From: Corella eumyota
Lineage: Eukaryota; Chordata; Ascidiacea; Phlebobranchia; Corellidae
Direction: 5' to 3'
DNA length: 64,000 nucleotides
NCBI GenBank assembly: GCA_963082875.1
Contig: OY720101.1
Span: forward strand, 6,882,001 to 6,946,000
Both the position numbers and the translations under genes were made by a program. Below the pieces are notes generated by a model. The model had not been told where the DNA came from, did not search any database, and saw nothing but the letters and a program-made list of their open reading frames with translations. This document shows positions 11,501-21,734 of the stretch, one piece after another. The first letter of the stretch is position 1, and every line of letters starts with the position of its first letter.

Positions 11501-13211
11501 AGATGTTACGTGTTATATTTGTTTATTACAGAAATTTAAATTTTCTTAATTTAATTAAAACATTATTGGCTTTAAAAGCACAAAAGTATTTAACACAAAA
11601 ACAAATTTTCAGGGTCCAACAATCGGCAACATGATTTCCTTATTCAAGATGACCCCTTTGTATATGGTGACCCCACTCTGACATCATCAACAGTTGGGGT
11701 CAAAAAGGAGGTAGACTTAATAACAAAGTCAACCCAATCTTGTGATTATCAATTTGACGCCGCTGCCAATATCAGAGAAGAAGTTTACTTTTTTAAGGTG
11801 AAATTATACAATATTATAACTAAAGTGTTGTTGAACTAAAAAAATTAAACTTTAACTCAATCACTTGTACTTCACGGTTCTTAGAAAAATTCTTGTACCC
11901 TTACGGTCCTGGCTAATTCCCTCTTACTTTACAGTCATAAGTTTTTTTGATAACCGTAAAGTACGTGTGAACCCTTAAAATACCCTTTTTTATAAAATAA
12001 CTTGCTTTAATCGGATACTAAATTCACATTGATAAATGATTATTTTAAAATTTAATACAAAAATGATTTGAATTAAAAGCATTACAAGTATCAAAATAAT
12101 TTAAATGATTTTTTCAACAGGGAAATTTTTTTTGGAGAATTGAAAGAACAGGGAAAACGCATTCACGAATTGCCATGAATAGATTTTGGCGGCAATTTCC
12201 TAATGTTAACGTTGATGCAGTTTATGCAATTAAGGACAAAATTCTGCTATTTTCTGGTAACTACACTTTTTTATTAAGCAATGACAGGTTGTACATATTA
12301 AAGAAATGAGGGTAAATTTGTAAATACTAATTTACTAACATAGTCATTTTAAATAAAATTTTAAAAGCATTTCGTTTAATACGTTGATAAGATGTTTATA
12401 TTTTTTTAGGAACACAGTATTGGTCTTATACTAATATACAGAAGGACTCTGATTCCCCAAGAAATATTAGTGATTTCGGATTACCTATGACAGACGGTGG
12501 TATAGACGCTGCAGTAGTTTGGAAGGCTAACGGAATGACTTATTTCTACAAAGGTTCTCAGTACTGGAAGTACAACGAGGTACTTTCATTTTTAACAATA
12601 GTTTTGTTACTTGTGTGTCATAATAGTATATTGTTTCACTCCTTTATAAGTTTACACCTCCATTGTAGTTACTTTGCAAAAAAAGTATATAAGAATATTA
12701 TGATACAAAATAAAGAAATGCCCTTGAAATAATCTACAATTTATGTAAACAGTAAATGACCAATCACTAATACACTTGGTTTAATTTATTTTAAAATGCC
12801 AGTTTAAACAATATGCACCATACTTTTAAGGTTGCGCAAAGAATGGAACCCAACTACCCGAAACCCGTTCGTTCTGGGGTGCCAGAAAACATAGACGCTG
12901 CTTTAACGAGCCCTTCGGACAATTGTATTTATTATTTAAAGGATCAAAAAGCGTACAGGTTAGATAACGACTTGCTTTCTGTTGACGACGACGTAGAGTA
13001 CATAGGCGTTAAGTGGTTTGGCTGCGACATGCCCGCTTTTAAGGAAAGCGCTGTAAGCCCGAGCGAGAGAATCAACAACACCATGCGAGAGAGTCACGTG
13101 CTTAGTAGACCAGGCGGTAGTGGCGGAAGCGTACGTCACGTGACCAACACGAATAACTTGTTTTTCGTTTTTGGATTCAGTCAATTTATCTTAAACGTTT
13201 TAAATAAATAA
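8522..13211 (+). CDS. Matrix metalloproteinase, furin-activated, with hemopexin domain and hydrophobic tail
   Basis: Ten exons: 8522-8659, 9127-9313, 9601-9727, 9900-10002, 10274-10448, 10652-10813, 11613-11797, 12121-12256, 12410-12579, 12831-13211. Together they encode 587 aa. Order of parts: signal peptide (residues 1-20), propeptide with cysteine switch PRCGLSD (97-103, Cys99 masks the zinc), furin site RKKR (133-136), catalytic domain with [11 protein letters not shown] (254-264) and Met-turn Met272, a linker, then a hemopexin domain from Cys341 to Cys526, the expected disulfide pair. The last 20 residues are hydrophobic after a Gly/Ser stretch and could be a GPI-anchor signal. A furin site plus such a tail suggests a membrane-type MMP, cleaving extracellular matrix or surface proteins. 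No fibronectin repeats. An AATAAA overlaps the stop region. All introns have GT/AG borders. Confidence 0.92.
11039..11060. repeat. AT dinucleotide microsatellite
   Basis: About eleven TA units inside intron 6 of the metalloproteinase gene. It is probably length-polymorphic and no function is implied. Confidence 0.9.
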
Positions 13212-13693
13212 ACTTTTTTTATTTATTGAATATATTATTATGTCATGTAAACTTACCAAATCAAGGATAAAGATATACACAAAAAAAATGTTTTTATAAA
13301 AAATTACCATTTAAAAACAATTTTTTCGTGTTATTTATAAACGGTATCAAATTTAAAGTCTGGCCCTAAGAATAATGGTCAATTACAGAATATTTTAGAA
13401 CGGCTATTGACTAAAATTTAACATAAGTGACACGCCAATTAAAAAAAATATGTTGACATAAGGAGCAGCATTGTTAATAATTAACACTTTAAAAATCAAC
13501 CGCACAATGTAAATGGCTGACCCAGTTGCATTATCAGGTTTTTAAATCTACGTTTTTTCAAATAAGATCAGGTTTCAAAAACTAATTTGGCAACAAAATA
13601 GTCAGTTGCAGAACATTGGCAACAAAATAACAATTTATAGTTTTAACGGCTATAGTTTTTCCATTACTAGGTGGTAGAATACTCGGTTAGAAA
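13212..13693. other. Intergenic, metalloproteinase to first GNAT gene
   Basis: AT-rich with no coding signal. Contains the 3' end of the metalloproteinase transcript and the promoter or untranslated leader of the first GNAT gene. An acceptor-like TTACTAG at about 13665-13671 could mark an upstream noncoding exon. Confidence 0.5.
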
Positions 13694-14368
13694 ATGGATA
13701 CGTATAAAATTAAAGACAAGGTGATATATATTCGAAAATTAACAACTGAGGATTATGAAAAAGTGATAGAACTGGTTCTGAAACATTATACACTTGAAGC
13801 TCCCATTCGAAAAATGCTAAAATCACCTTTTAAAGATGTATCAGAGTCTGACAAAAAAAGAGCATTGTTCTTCTTGTCTTTTAATTTGTCGGTTGGTGTA
13901 TTCGAAAAAAATACTGACCGATTAGTAAATATAGTTTTAAACGTAACTGAAGACTTAGAGCACCCAATTGTTAGCCCTATTTTAGACATTGACAGCCAAC
14001 CTACCAAAGGTATCGAAAGAAGGTTCGTTGCTGCTTTGGAGGGTGGAATTCTAGAGCAACTTGGTGCAAACAAAATTTTAATTTCTAATATGGGTACTAC
14101 GCATTCGGACTTTAGGAACATTGGCTTGTCATATATTACAACAGATTATAGCTTGAAAATAGCAAAAGAAAATAATTGTGAATACGTTGTTGCCACCACA
14201 ACGACAAGCTATACTTTTTCGAGTCCCAATATTAAAGTGGTGAGGGAATTCAAATACGACGAATACGTGGACAAAATAACCGGAACTAAACCATTTAGTG
14301 GGTTAGTGGAAGAACCACATACACATGCAAAGGTACTTGCTTTGACTGTTAACCCACCAAAATTGTGA
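13694..14368 (+). CDS. GNAT-family N-acetyltransferase-like protein, copy 1
   Basis: A single uninterrupted frame of 224 codons, unusual among intron-rich neighbours. The first 25 residues (IRKLTTEDYEKVIELVLKHY) match the start of arylalkylamine/dopamine N-acetyltransferase-like GNAT proteins, where a beta strand and helix begin the fold. Residues near 134-150 (GTTHSDFRNIGLS...) sit where GNAT motif A binds the acetyl-CoA pyrophosphate. The usual Arg/Gln-x-x-Gly-x-Gly/Ala signature is degenerate (FRNIGLS), so cofactor binding is uncertain. The C-terminus carries PHTHAKVL, shared with the sister copy and with two decayed copies further right. Substrate unknown. ATG at 13694 is the first in frame. 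AATAAA lies about 55 bp after the stop. Confidence 0.75.
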   Translation: MDTYKIKDKVIYIRKLTTEDYEKVIELVLKHYTLEAPIRKMLKSPFKDVSESDKKRALFFLSFNLSVGVFEKNTDRLVNIVLNVTEDLEHPIVSPILDIDSQPTKGIERRFVAALEGGILEQLGANKILISNMGTTHSDFRNIGLSYITTDYSLKIAKENNCEYVVATTTTSYTFSSPNIKVVREFKYDEYVDKITGTKPFSGLVEEPHTHAKVLALTVNPPKL

Positions 14369-14907
14369 TATGACTCAAAAGCAAAAATTAAACATATAAA
14401 AGTAATGCGATTTTTTATTTGATAATAAAACAGGTTAATTTGCTATATAGCGGTTTTTGTAATTTAAAATCCTACATTGCCGTGTTGAAGTTGGTTAATT
14501 ATTTATTAGGGCTTGTTAAGTACGTTTATGTCATTTGAAAATCTTCTGTTTGGTTTACAAAATTCAACCGTTTGTAAACATGATTTAAGTAAGCATAATG
14601 TAACTGTGTTTATTTTGCTAATAAAACTAAAGTAAAAATAAAATTCTTGTGATGATTATTTCACATAAAGACCTTTAAACACTACATTTAATAATTGGCA
14701 ATTAATTAAGTTTTTGTTGATAACTATTTGCAGACGCAATTTCCGGAACCTTAAATGATTTGTTTGACTGGTATGCATTAAATAAATAACTGACAGTTTA
14801 TAGAGACAATTGCGAATATTTTGTGAAATATTTAACGGACAACAACATATCATTAGTGTAGATGTTTTGTAAGCTATACATTGACAAAATAAAATAGCAG
14901 TGTAAAA
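14369..14907. other. Intergenic between the two GNAT copies
   Basis: AT-rich and about 540 bp long. Holds the 3' end signal of copy 1 and the upstream region of copy 2. No exon or repeat recognised. Confidence 0.5.
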
Positions 14908-15582
14908 ATGAATCAACATACAGCCCAAATGAACGACAGTTTTCTTGTTAGACGCTTAACTTTAAAAGATAGCGACCAAGTACTGAGTCTAATTAAAAAC
15001 CACTACACCGATGAAGCCCCGATCCGAAGAATGTTAAAATGTGATCCTAATGAAATGTTTAAATTGGATAAAGAACGAGCTTTGTTTTACCTTACTTACA
15101 ATTTGTCTATCGGAACGTTTTTGGAAGACTCTGGTCGTCTTATCTCCGCATGTTTACTTGTGATTGATAAATTAAAAAACCCATGCGTGTGTCCGATTTC
15201 AAGTATAAGTGAAGATCCTGTTTTGGGAATGGAAAATCGATTAGTAGATGTTTTAGAACACGATATTCTCAACCTGCTTGAAGCTACAAAGATATTGTAC
15301 GCACACCAGGTTACTGTTGATAATGACTTTAGAAACCGAAAAATACTTCCTTTGAATCAAATCATCGATACTGCACAAACTGAGAACTGTGAATATGCGG
15401 CCTTTACTTCAACGACTGCTTTCTTGTCGAATTCGAAAAAATACAAAGTGGTAAAGGAAATAGAGTTTGCTGAATACACGGACGAATATACTGGACGTAT
15501 GCCTTTCCGTGGCTTAGTAGAGAAACCACACACACATGCAAGAGTTTTAGTACTTCCCATTTCACGCTCGACAACCCTGTAG
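14908..15582 (+). CDS. GNAT-family N-acetyltransferase-like protein, copy 2
   Basis: Also exactly 224 codons and intronless, same strand, 539 bp after copy 1, so a tandem duplicate. It aligns with copy 1 over its whole length: VRRLTLKDSDQVLSLIKNHY at the start, then EAPIRRML, KERALFYLTYNLSIGTF, a central MENRLVDVLEHDIL, the motif A region VTVDNDFRNRKILPLN, and the C-terminal FRGLVEKPHTHARVL. The two proteins differ at many positions, so the duplication is not recent. Motif A is even less canonical than in copy 1, leaving catalytic activity open. The full-length, stop-free frame and conserved blocks argue that it is under selection. Family assignment is by pattern; substrate not predictable. 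Confidence 0.73.
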   Translation: MNQHTAQMNDSFLVRRLTLKDSDQVLSLIKNHYTDEAPIRRMLKCDPNEMFKLDKERALFYLTYNLSIGTFLEDSGRLISACLLVIDKLKNPCVCPISSISEDPVLGMENRLVDVLEHDILNLLEATKILYAHQVTVDNDFRNRKILPLNQIIDTAQTENCEYAAFTSTTAFLSNSKKYKVVKEIEFAEYTDEYTGRMPFRGLVEKPHTHARVLVLPISRSTTL

Positions 15583-17179
15583 TTAAGTAATTTAGCTTTC
15601 TCATCACATCGTATTTCAGTAATTAAAAATCTTTAATATCTATTTTCATTTTTAGTTTTCACTTTTGTTTTTATTCGCGGACTTCACACAAAGATCTGGG
15701 TTTGAATTCCATGGGTGTCATGTGGTAACAAACTTAAAATTATTTAAGAAAAAAATATTAGACAAATGAGTAGATTAACGAGGTTTTAGAACGTTATGAA
15801 ACGACTTACCTATAATTTAAAACAAATAAAACAGATTTTACCTAAAAATAAGGTTTATTAAAACAAATTAAAGCATGTCATTATGTCAAACTATATATCT
15901 ACTACAATTCTGCAGTAAATAAAAGTGTATTTTGTATTTCTATTTACGTTTATAATTTGTCTTAACATAATTTGCAAAATTGTATAATCACATTTTTCTA
16001 CCTCGTGAGTTATTCTGTAATAAAACATGTTTTGGCATTCGCTCCACTTGCATTCCTTATTGGTACATGATAAAAACTATCGACTTCTCGGAAAAGCACA
16101 TTGATTATGACGTCATATTCCACAGCGCACTTATTATGACGTCATTGATTATTTTAATAAACATCAAGCTACAATTGAAAATATAATGCATATTTTATTT
16201 ATATTTTTAGCCTTATGATGGGAAGGCAGACTTCGCGGCCTAAATGTGGAGATACGTTAGTTACCCAATGTGTTATTTTAAAATAGATAAAACTCGTGAT
16301 CTTGTTTTTGTGGTTTTCTTTTTTAAGTTTTTATCCCATGACCAAAATGTTTTTTCAGTCATGTGATTTTTTTCTTTTTTTACCCTACTTCAGTCACGCA
16401 AAATGTTTTTTAGGTAATATTTGAAATTTTTAAGGGTAACAGTTTAATGTAACGCTTCACCAAATAACTGGCACTAGCTGCTTATTAAGTTATCGAAACT
16501 TTGGACATAAAAATAAAGTAATGTTCGTTACTTTTTTTTTCAGTTTTGGTTAATATAAGTTGTTTAAATTATAACTGATTGTAATTGCACGATTTGGTAT
16601 TTGTTACAAACTACATTCTGCAATTGCAGTTTTCAGTGTTTAATTAATATACCTACAAAAATGGACTAAAACATTTTCTAACCACACGAAATAATATTAC
16701 AATTATTGTTTTTAGATTTACGACGGGGCAAGTTCAAATAACAAAAATTAAAATTAAAATATGAAAGCCTTAAAACTATTATAATAAAATAAATAAAAAA
16801 AGTGTACCTTGATGGTCGATGCATTGGAAAAATATATTATATTACAAAAATAGACGCACGTGCGCTTGTTTTTGAGATATTTAATTTCATCTCTAGTACC
16901 ACATTCCAAAATAGTTTTCGGTCGTGTAAATTTTTTGCTTCTCTTTTTTTCCTTTCGCAGTCATGCAACATATATTTTGCATGCTACAGAAAAAGAACTT
17001 CTGAGGGTACGGTTAAATGGAGCGCCCCACCAAAAAAAGACATAAGTCACTGTTTTGGTTCTTAAAATTACGTCAACCAAATGCTTCTTGCGTAGAACGT
17101 TTCTTTAAAAAAAACGAATATAATTTATATGTGTATTGGATAATATACTAAAAGTTTTTTATAACTTACCAAGTGCACT
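15583..17179. other. Intergenic with paired bZIP-type palindromes
   Basis: No gene seen. Two loosely similar stretches (about 16340-16480 and 16940-17050), each with CAGTCA followed later by GGGTA and a C-rich CACCAAA, could be old copies of one dispersed repeat. The assignment is weak. The twin ATGACGTCAT sites are listed separately. Confidence 0.45.
16107..16145. promoter_or_regulatory. Two perfect ATGACGTCAT palindromes 29 bp apart
   Basis: ATGACGTCAT occurs at 16107-16116 and again at 16136-16145, both preceded by TT. This is the textbook full site for CREB/ATF and Jun-ATF bZIP dimers. It lies about 1 kb upstream of the DOMON gene that begins at 17180 and 0.5 kb downstream of the second GNAT gene. 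Regulatory function is inferred only; TGACGTCA is frequent elsewhere in this window. Confidence 0.35.
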
Positions 17180-20100
17180 ATGATGTCCTACATCGCAATT
17201 TTCTTTTTGATGGTTCTAATGGCAGAAAACAATACTGCTCAGGTGTGTATTTACTTCCTATAGGCTAATTTAAATAAGGCGTTTTAGGCCTACAGTTTAT
17301 TATAGTTTTTTAGTAACTTACTCTTTAACATACTATCTTAATTTTTGTTTACTTGTAAGTAAAAATATTAGGGTGTTCAGAATTATTATGCTATTAAAAT
17401 TACTAAAATGATTTGAGTATAAGTTTTAAGTAACGCACTAAATTTCTTTTTCAACTTTTTTGTTTGTGCCCAACTTAGCCTTCGCCAGAAGATAACATTG
17501 TTTCACTTACCAACGGTGGGGGAAGATGGACAATCCCTTTAAACTGTGAGACGAGTTGCAGTACAATAGAATGGCTGCCCGAACCAGAAGGATATATTAC
17601 CTTTAATGTGCAAGGACCTTCAAGAGGATACATAGCGTTTGCCATATCAGAAAACACTAACATGGACGTGAGAGATTGTTTTTTTAAATGTTTCACTTCA
17701 TGGCTAAATATGTAGGTTGTTTTTATTTCACGGTTACTAAATCACCAATTACTTCATGGTTTTAATAAAACGCGCAAAACTCTGAGTTTTTGACAAGTAT
17801 TTATTTTTTAATAAGTTGACACATTTGGCCTTATTATATTAAAGTTTACATATTTCTATATAAGATTATGACTGTAATGATTACGAAATTATTCGCGAAA
17901 AGATTTGATTGTTTTAATGTCACCTTGCGAATGTTAATTAATTTGAAGTATCATTCAACAAATGTTTTTTTGGATCCTATTCATTTTTATAGGGTGGTGA
18001 CGATTGCTATTACTGCGCTAGAGCATCTCCCACTTCAAGTGACGTCACCATAGTCTCAGCACAGTTGATTGGAGAAGTAGCGCCGGAAACCACTGGCTTA
18101 GTAAGTAGAATTCCATTTATAGTAAGAAATGGTTTTGGTTACAAGTTAAAATAAAAAAAAATTAAAGTGTTATTGGTGTTATTTAACAGTACAATTACCA
18201 ATTATTTGTAGTAGCATACTCTTCTAATTATTTAGATTTTTGTGCTTACATTGCATCAAAACAGTAATAACATCATTATTGTTTTTTTTAGGCTGAAAAC
18301 GGCAGTTTCTCTGAAATTAACAACAGAATGACCTGCATAATCATTCGACCAATTAGCGTGACGAAAAATGTCGCAGGGGCGGAGCAAACATGGAACGTGC
18401 AAACTAACTCGTACAACTTGTTATACGCAGAGGGCGACGTCACAAATAATGGTCTTTTGTTGAATCACATGACTACAAGAAGACATACCAACGGGGCATT
18501 TAACTTAAGTAGTAACGAAGACTACGCGACAAGTACAAAAGTAGTTTTGTCATTAATTGTTTGCTTATATACCATTTTTTTTAAAGTTCCCTTGTGTTAT
18601 GGTGTCATTGGTAGGTTTAATTTTATTGAGCCAAAAAGTTAAATAAAAATGAATTTAATAAAAATGTATTCGGCAATGATTAGTTTTTAAATTTGTAATG
18701 TGGCCCCACTGTTAAATATTTAACTTTTTTAAGCAAATCAAAACATTTTATTTAAATATTATTTTAGATGAAACTACGACTATGGTAACAGAACCTTTAG
18801 TAACTACAACCATGGCACTAATCACGGTATGTATAATTTTATAATAACTTACTTAAGAAAGCATTGTATGCTAACTTGCCTTTAATATTTGTTAACAAAA
18901 TATTACAGGTCAGTCCAGAAGACGACATTGTAGCAACATCAACAGGAGGCGGAATATGGAATCTTCCCTCAGAAGGAGATGTCAACAGATTTGTTTCATG
19001 GCGACCAAGAAATATTGATGGAGTGGATATGATTGAATTTACCTTAAATGCTCAAAATGTGGGGTATGCAGCTGTAGCTATTTCGTTGGACGAAGGCATG
19101 GTAAGTTAAATTACTTTTTTTGTATAATAGTAGTATTTTTTGTACCAGTGTTTTGTATATTTATACCTATGTAGAAGCATTCACTAATTTAGTTAATAAG
19201 AGAGTCCGAGAGTTCCATTTGTAACAGGTCAAAATTAGACCCAACGACTTTGAGACATTTTTAATATTGCACTTCAACATAATATAAAAGTATTTTCGGT
19301 GTATATATTAAGGGAAACGACGACTGTTACTACTGTAGAGTTGGGCCTGGAAATTCAGAAATTACATTTGTTTCTTGTTATCTGACAGGAGAGGTTCCAC
19401 CCACAGTTGTGGGTCAAGTAAGTGTAAAATTTTGATAATAAAACTTATTTAAAATAAAAAAATTTGAGGTATAGTTATCAGGTAAAAGTACAACAAACTT
19501 TTTTTGTATTTTAATCAAAGTACAGGCACTAACTAAATTAAATGATTATTGCTTTTTTAACGCTCTAAAAGTTTTCTGAAAAGAAATATTACGAGAAATA
19601 TTTCAAAAATTCTTGCACTAAAAAAGTTAAAAAATATGATTTCTAAGAGAGAAAATGGCTTTTTTATAAAAATCTTGCAGCATAAATTGTTAGAAACATT
19701 AAAGTGAATTTTGTATATATGTAATTGTTTTAACTTGCATTCTTTACAAGCTACCGAACGATCAAGTCGTTTCTTCAAGTATTATGGACAACGTTTTATC
19801 TTGCACATTCCTGCGACCCATCTCCGTCACCAAAAATGTCAACAACGTTCCAATGACATGGGATTTGGAAAGCACCAATTTTAACATTCTGTTTGCTGAG
19901 GGGACTGTTAACGCAGATGCTAGTATTGTTATCCACACCTACCGCCAACACACTCACGGTGCTTTCAGTCTTGTATCTAATGCTGGGTATAACCAACAAG
20001 GTAAGATATTGTTTTATTTTATGCTAACGATAGATCGTTTACAAAACAGACAAGTGTTGTTTTAAGCTTTGCCCAAACTACAAAAATAGATAAAAATTAA

Positions 20101-20398
20101 GTCGAGGGTAACGAATGTTACTGTACGACAGAAACGTCAAAAGAACGGAATCAGCATTGCAGATTAATTAATAAATACACATTTTTTATTCAATACTTAA
20201 CTTAATTAAACTTATTTTGCAGTTACCAAGCTAATGTTTAGTAACAAAAAAATTAAAATTTTATAAATTATTAAAAAAAGGTTTTTCTTTATAGTTACCT
20301 CTAGACCCGTAACTACAACATCTGCAACATCAAAAATATCAGCTCCAACGATTCAATTTATTGTTTTAGTTGTTGTTTTTCTTATTGCTAACATATAG
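17180..20398 (+). CDS. Secreted or GPI-tethered protein with two DOMON domains, copy A
   Basis: Nine exons: 17180-17242, 17479-17667, 17993-18100, 18292-18532, 18768-18826, 18909-19100, 19313-19417, 19751-20000, 20295-20398. They give 436 aa. Exon 1 is a signal peptide. Exons 2-4 encode DOMON domain 1, exon 5 a Thr-rich linker, exons 6-8 DOMON domain 2, and exon 9 a Thr/Ser stretch plus a C-terminal hydrophobic segment typical of GPI attachment. Each domain has a GY(I/A)AxAIS strand, then Met followed by GxDDCYYC, then a Cys-x-x-x-RPISVTKNV strand, an AEG turn and a late His-rich segment (HTHGAF). In heme-binding DOMON domains a Met and a His ligate the iron, so the Met before DDCYYC and one late His are candidate ligands (inference). 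No reductase or b561 domain is fused. A poly(A) signal lies near 20485. Confidence 0.82.
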
Positions 20399-20523
20399 TT
20401 AACAAACATAACATTTTAACTCAATATTAAACTTGTAAAAATGCATTTGAAACCATTATATACTCGCGTAACTTAATATTAAATAAAAAAAGTACAATTA
20501 CCTGGTTATAAATTAAAATTTAT

Positions 20524-20709
20524 TTATTCTAGTTTACAGGCAAGCACTCGTGCGATAGTATGTGGACTGCAAAATAAAATTATTTTGTTTAATAAGTCAA
20601 CGTAATTCTCGTATTTAATTTTACTCACTATGATAGGTAGGGGCTTTTCATATGGACATTTACAGTGTATTAAAAATCTAAGACATAATGTTAAAATATT
20701 TTTCAACAT
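20524..20709 (-). pseudogene. GNAT-like C-terminal relic, inverted copy
   Basis: On the minus strand the frame ends in SPHTIARVLACKLE and a stop at 20524-20526, recognisably the C-terminal PHTHARVL block of the GNAT genes at 13.7-15.6 kb. The preceding KPLPIIVSKIKY matches the relic at 21202-21552. N-terminal two-thirds are absent or too decayed to read; weak similarity may continue to about 20752. Its end lies 126 bp from the end of DOMON copy A, in convergent orientation. Confidence 0.65.
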
Positions 20710-21201
20710 CTTAAAAAATTAAAAATAGACTTTGCATATTTTTTTCGCGCAATTCTTTACTCAGCAGAAACGCAAAATATATTAAACGTTGTTTTAAACA
20801 TATTTCAAAAAATTGTGTAGTCGCAGGTTTTTTTAAATTATGTTGAAACTTTTCCAACTTGCAGAAGGATACCATTATTTTTTGAATTAGTGAAGTAGTT
20901 TTCGAAATATTAGACTTGAAGTAAATATTGTAAATAGGAAAAGTCCCTACGCCCGTGAGTCACGTGACGCACGACGTCATCGTCGTAAATTCATATTCTG
21001 GCAGACATATGAAAATATTCTTATTTTGCTCTTTCTAAGCCGTTTGTTGTACTTCTTTTAATTTTTTTTTGCAAAAAACAAACTTGGCATATAAAGCAGA
21101 ATATAGCCGTATTATTTAAGGCATTTTTACTTTTAAAGTGATTTTAATTAAGTAGGGTGTTATACTAAAATTATACCAAAGGTTACAATAATATTTCTAA
21201 A

Positions 21202-21552
21202 ATGGGACTGAAACGGCGGCTAATCTTTGCTTTAGGAAATGAATATTTTCAAAAGCTTTGGCACCAAAAAAATTATGATTTCGCGTAGAAGAACAACCCA
21301 TACTAATCACAGAAACCAAGGTTTGTTAAGAAAACTTAGACATTTAACTATGGGAATAGCAAGGGAGATACACTGTAAATATCTAGTTATTACCGCAGTA
21401 ACAGAGTATTATATTAAAAAGCCCACACCTATTATATAGTGAGTAAAATCAAATACGATGATAACGATGCATTGACTGGACCGCTGCATTTTGTGGGTAA
21501 GTTAACACACCCACATACCCATGCACGAGTGCTTGGCTATAAACTCGAATAA
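21202..21552 (+). pseudogene. GNAT-like relic, C-terminal half
   Basis: From ATGGGACTGAAACGG (compare GIERRF and GMENRL in the intact copies) through FGTKKIMIS, the motif A region TTHTNHRNQGLLRKL, to the C-terminal HPHTHARVLGYKLE and a TAA at 21550-21552. Reading it requires at least two frame changes (near 21240 and near 21435, after an in-frame TAG), and the N-terminal half is missing. Interestingly its motif A (HRNQGLL) is closer to the canonical GNAT signature than in the intact copies. Its stop lies 183 bp from the end of DOMON copy B, mirroring the relic beside copy A. Confidence 0.75.
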
Positions 21553-21734
21553 ACTTAATTTATTCTTTAAATATAATCATTGTATGGAAACCTGATTTTG
21601 ATTTATTTATTTTTATATCTTTAATTATTTTAAAATGATACACATGATATATATAATATGTATACCTTGATTTTCTAATTGCCTCTATACGAATACAATG
21701 CAAAACAAAATGTTTATTTTTTTAATCGTTTCAA

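Larger units (their letters stand above)
20399..21734. other. Centre of the inverted duplication
   Basis: Spacer between the two convergent DOMON genes, holding two mutually inverted GNAT relics. The middle (about 20940-21000) is locally GC-richer, with GTCACGTGAC and ACGACGTCATCGTCGT, a CACGTG box and a GACGTC core close together. Otherwise AT-rich. Confidence 0.6.

Noticed and set aside
13786-14121. Minus-strand frame of 111 codons
   Set aside because: Antisense shadow of the first GNAT gene, which has the conserved family blocks.
15690-15715. tRNA B-box-like GGTTTGAATTCC
   Set aside because: No A box or cloverleaf could be built; perhaps an old SINE trace at most.
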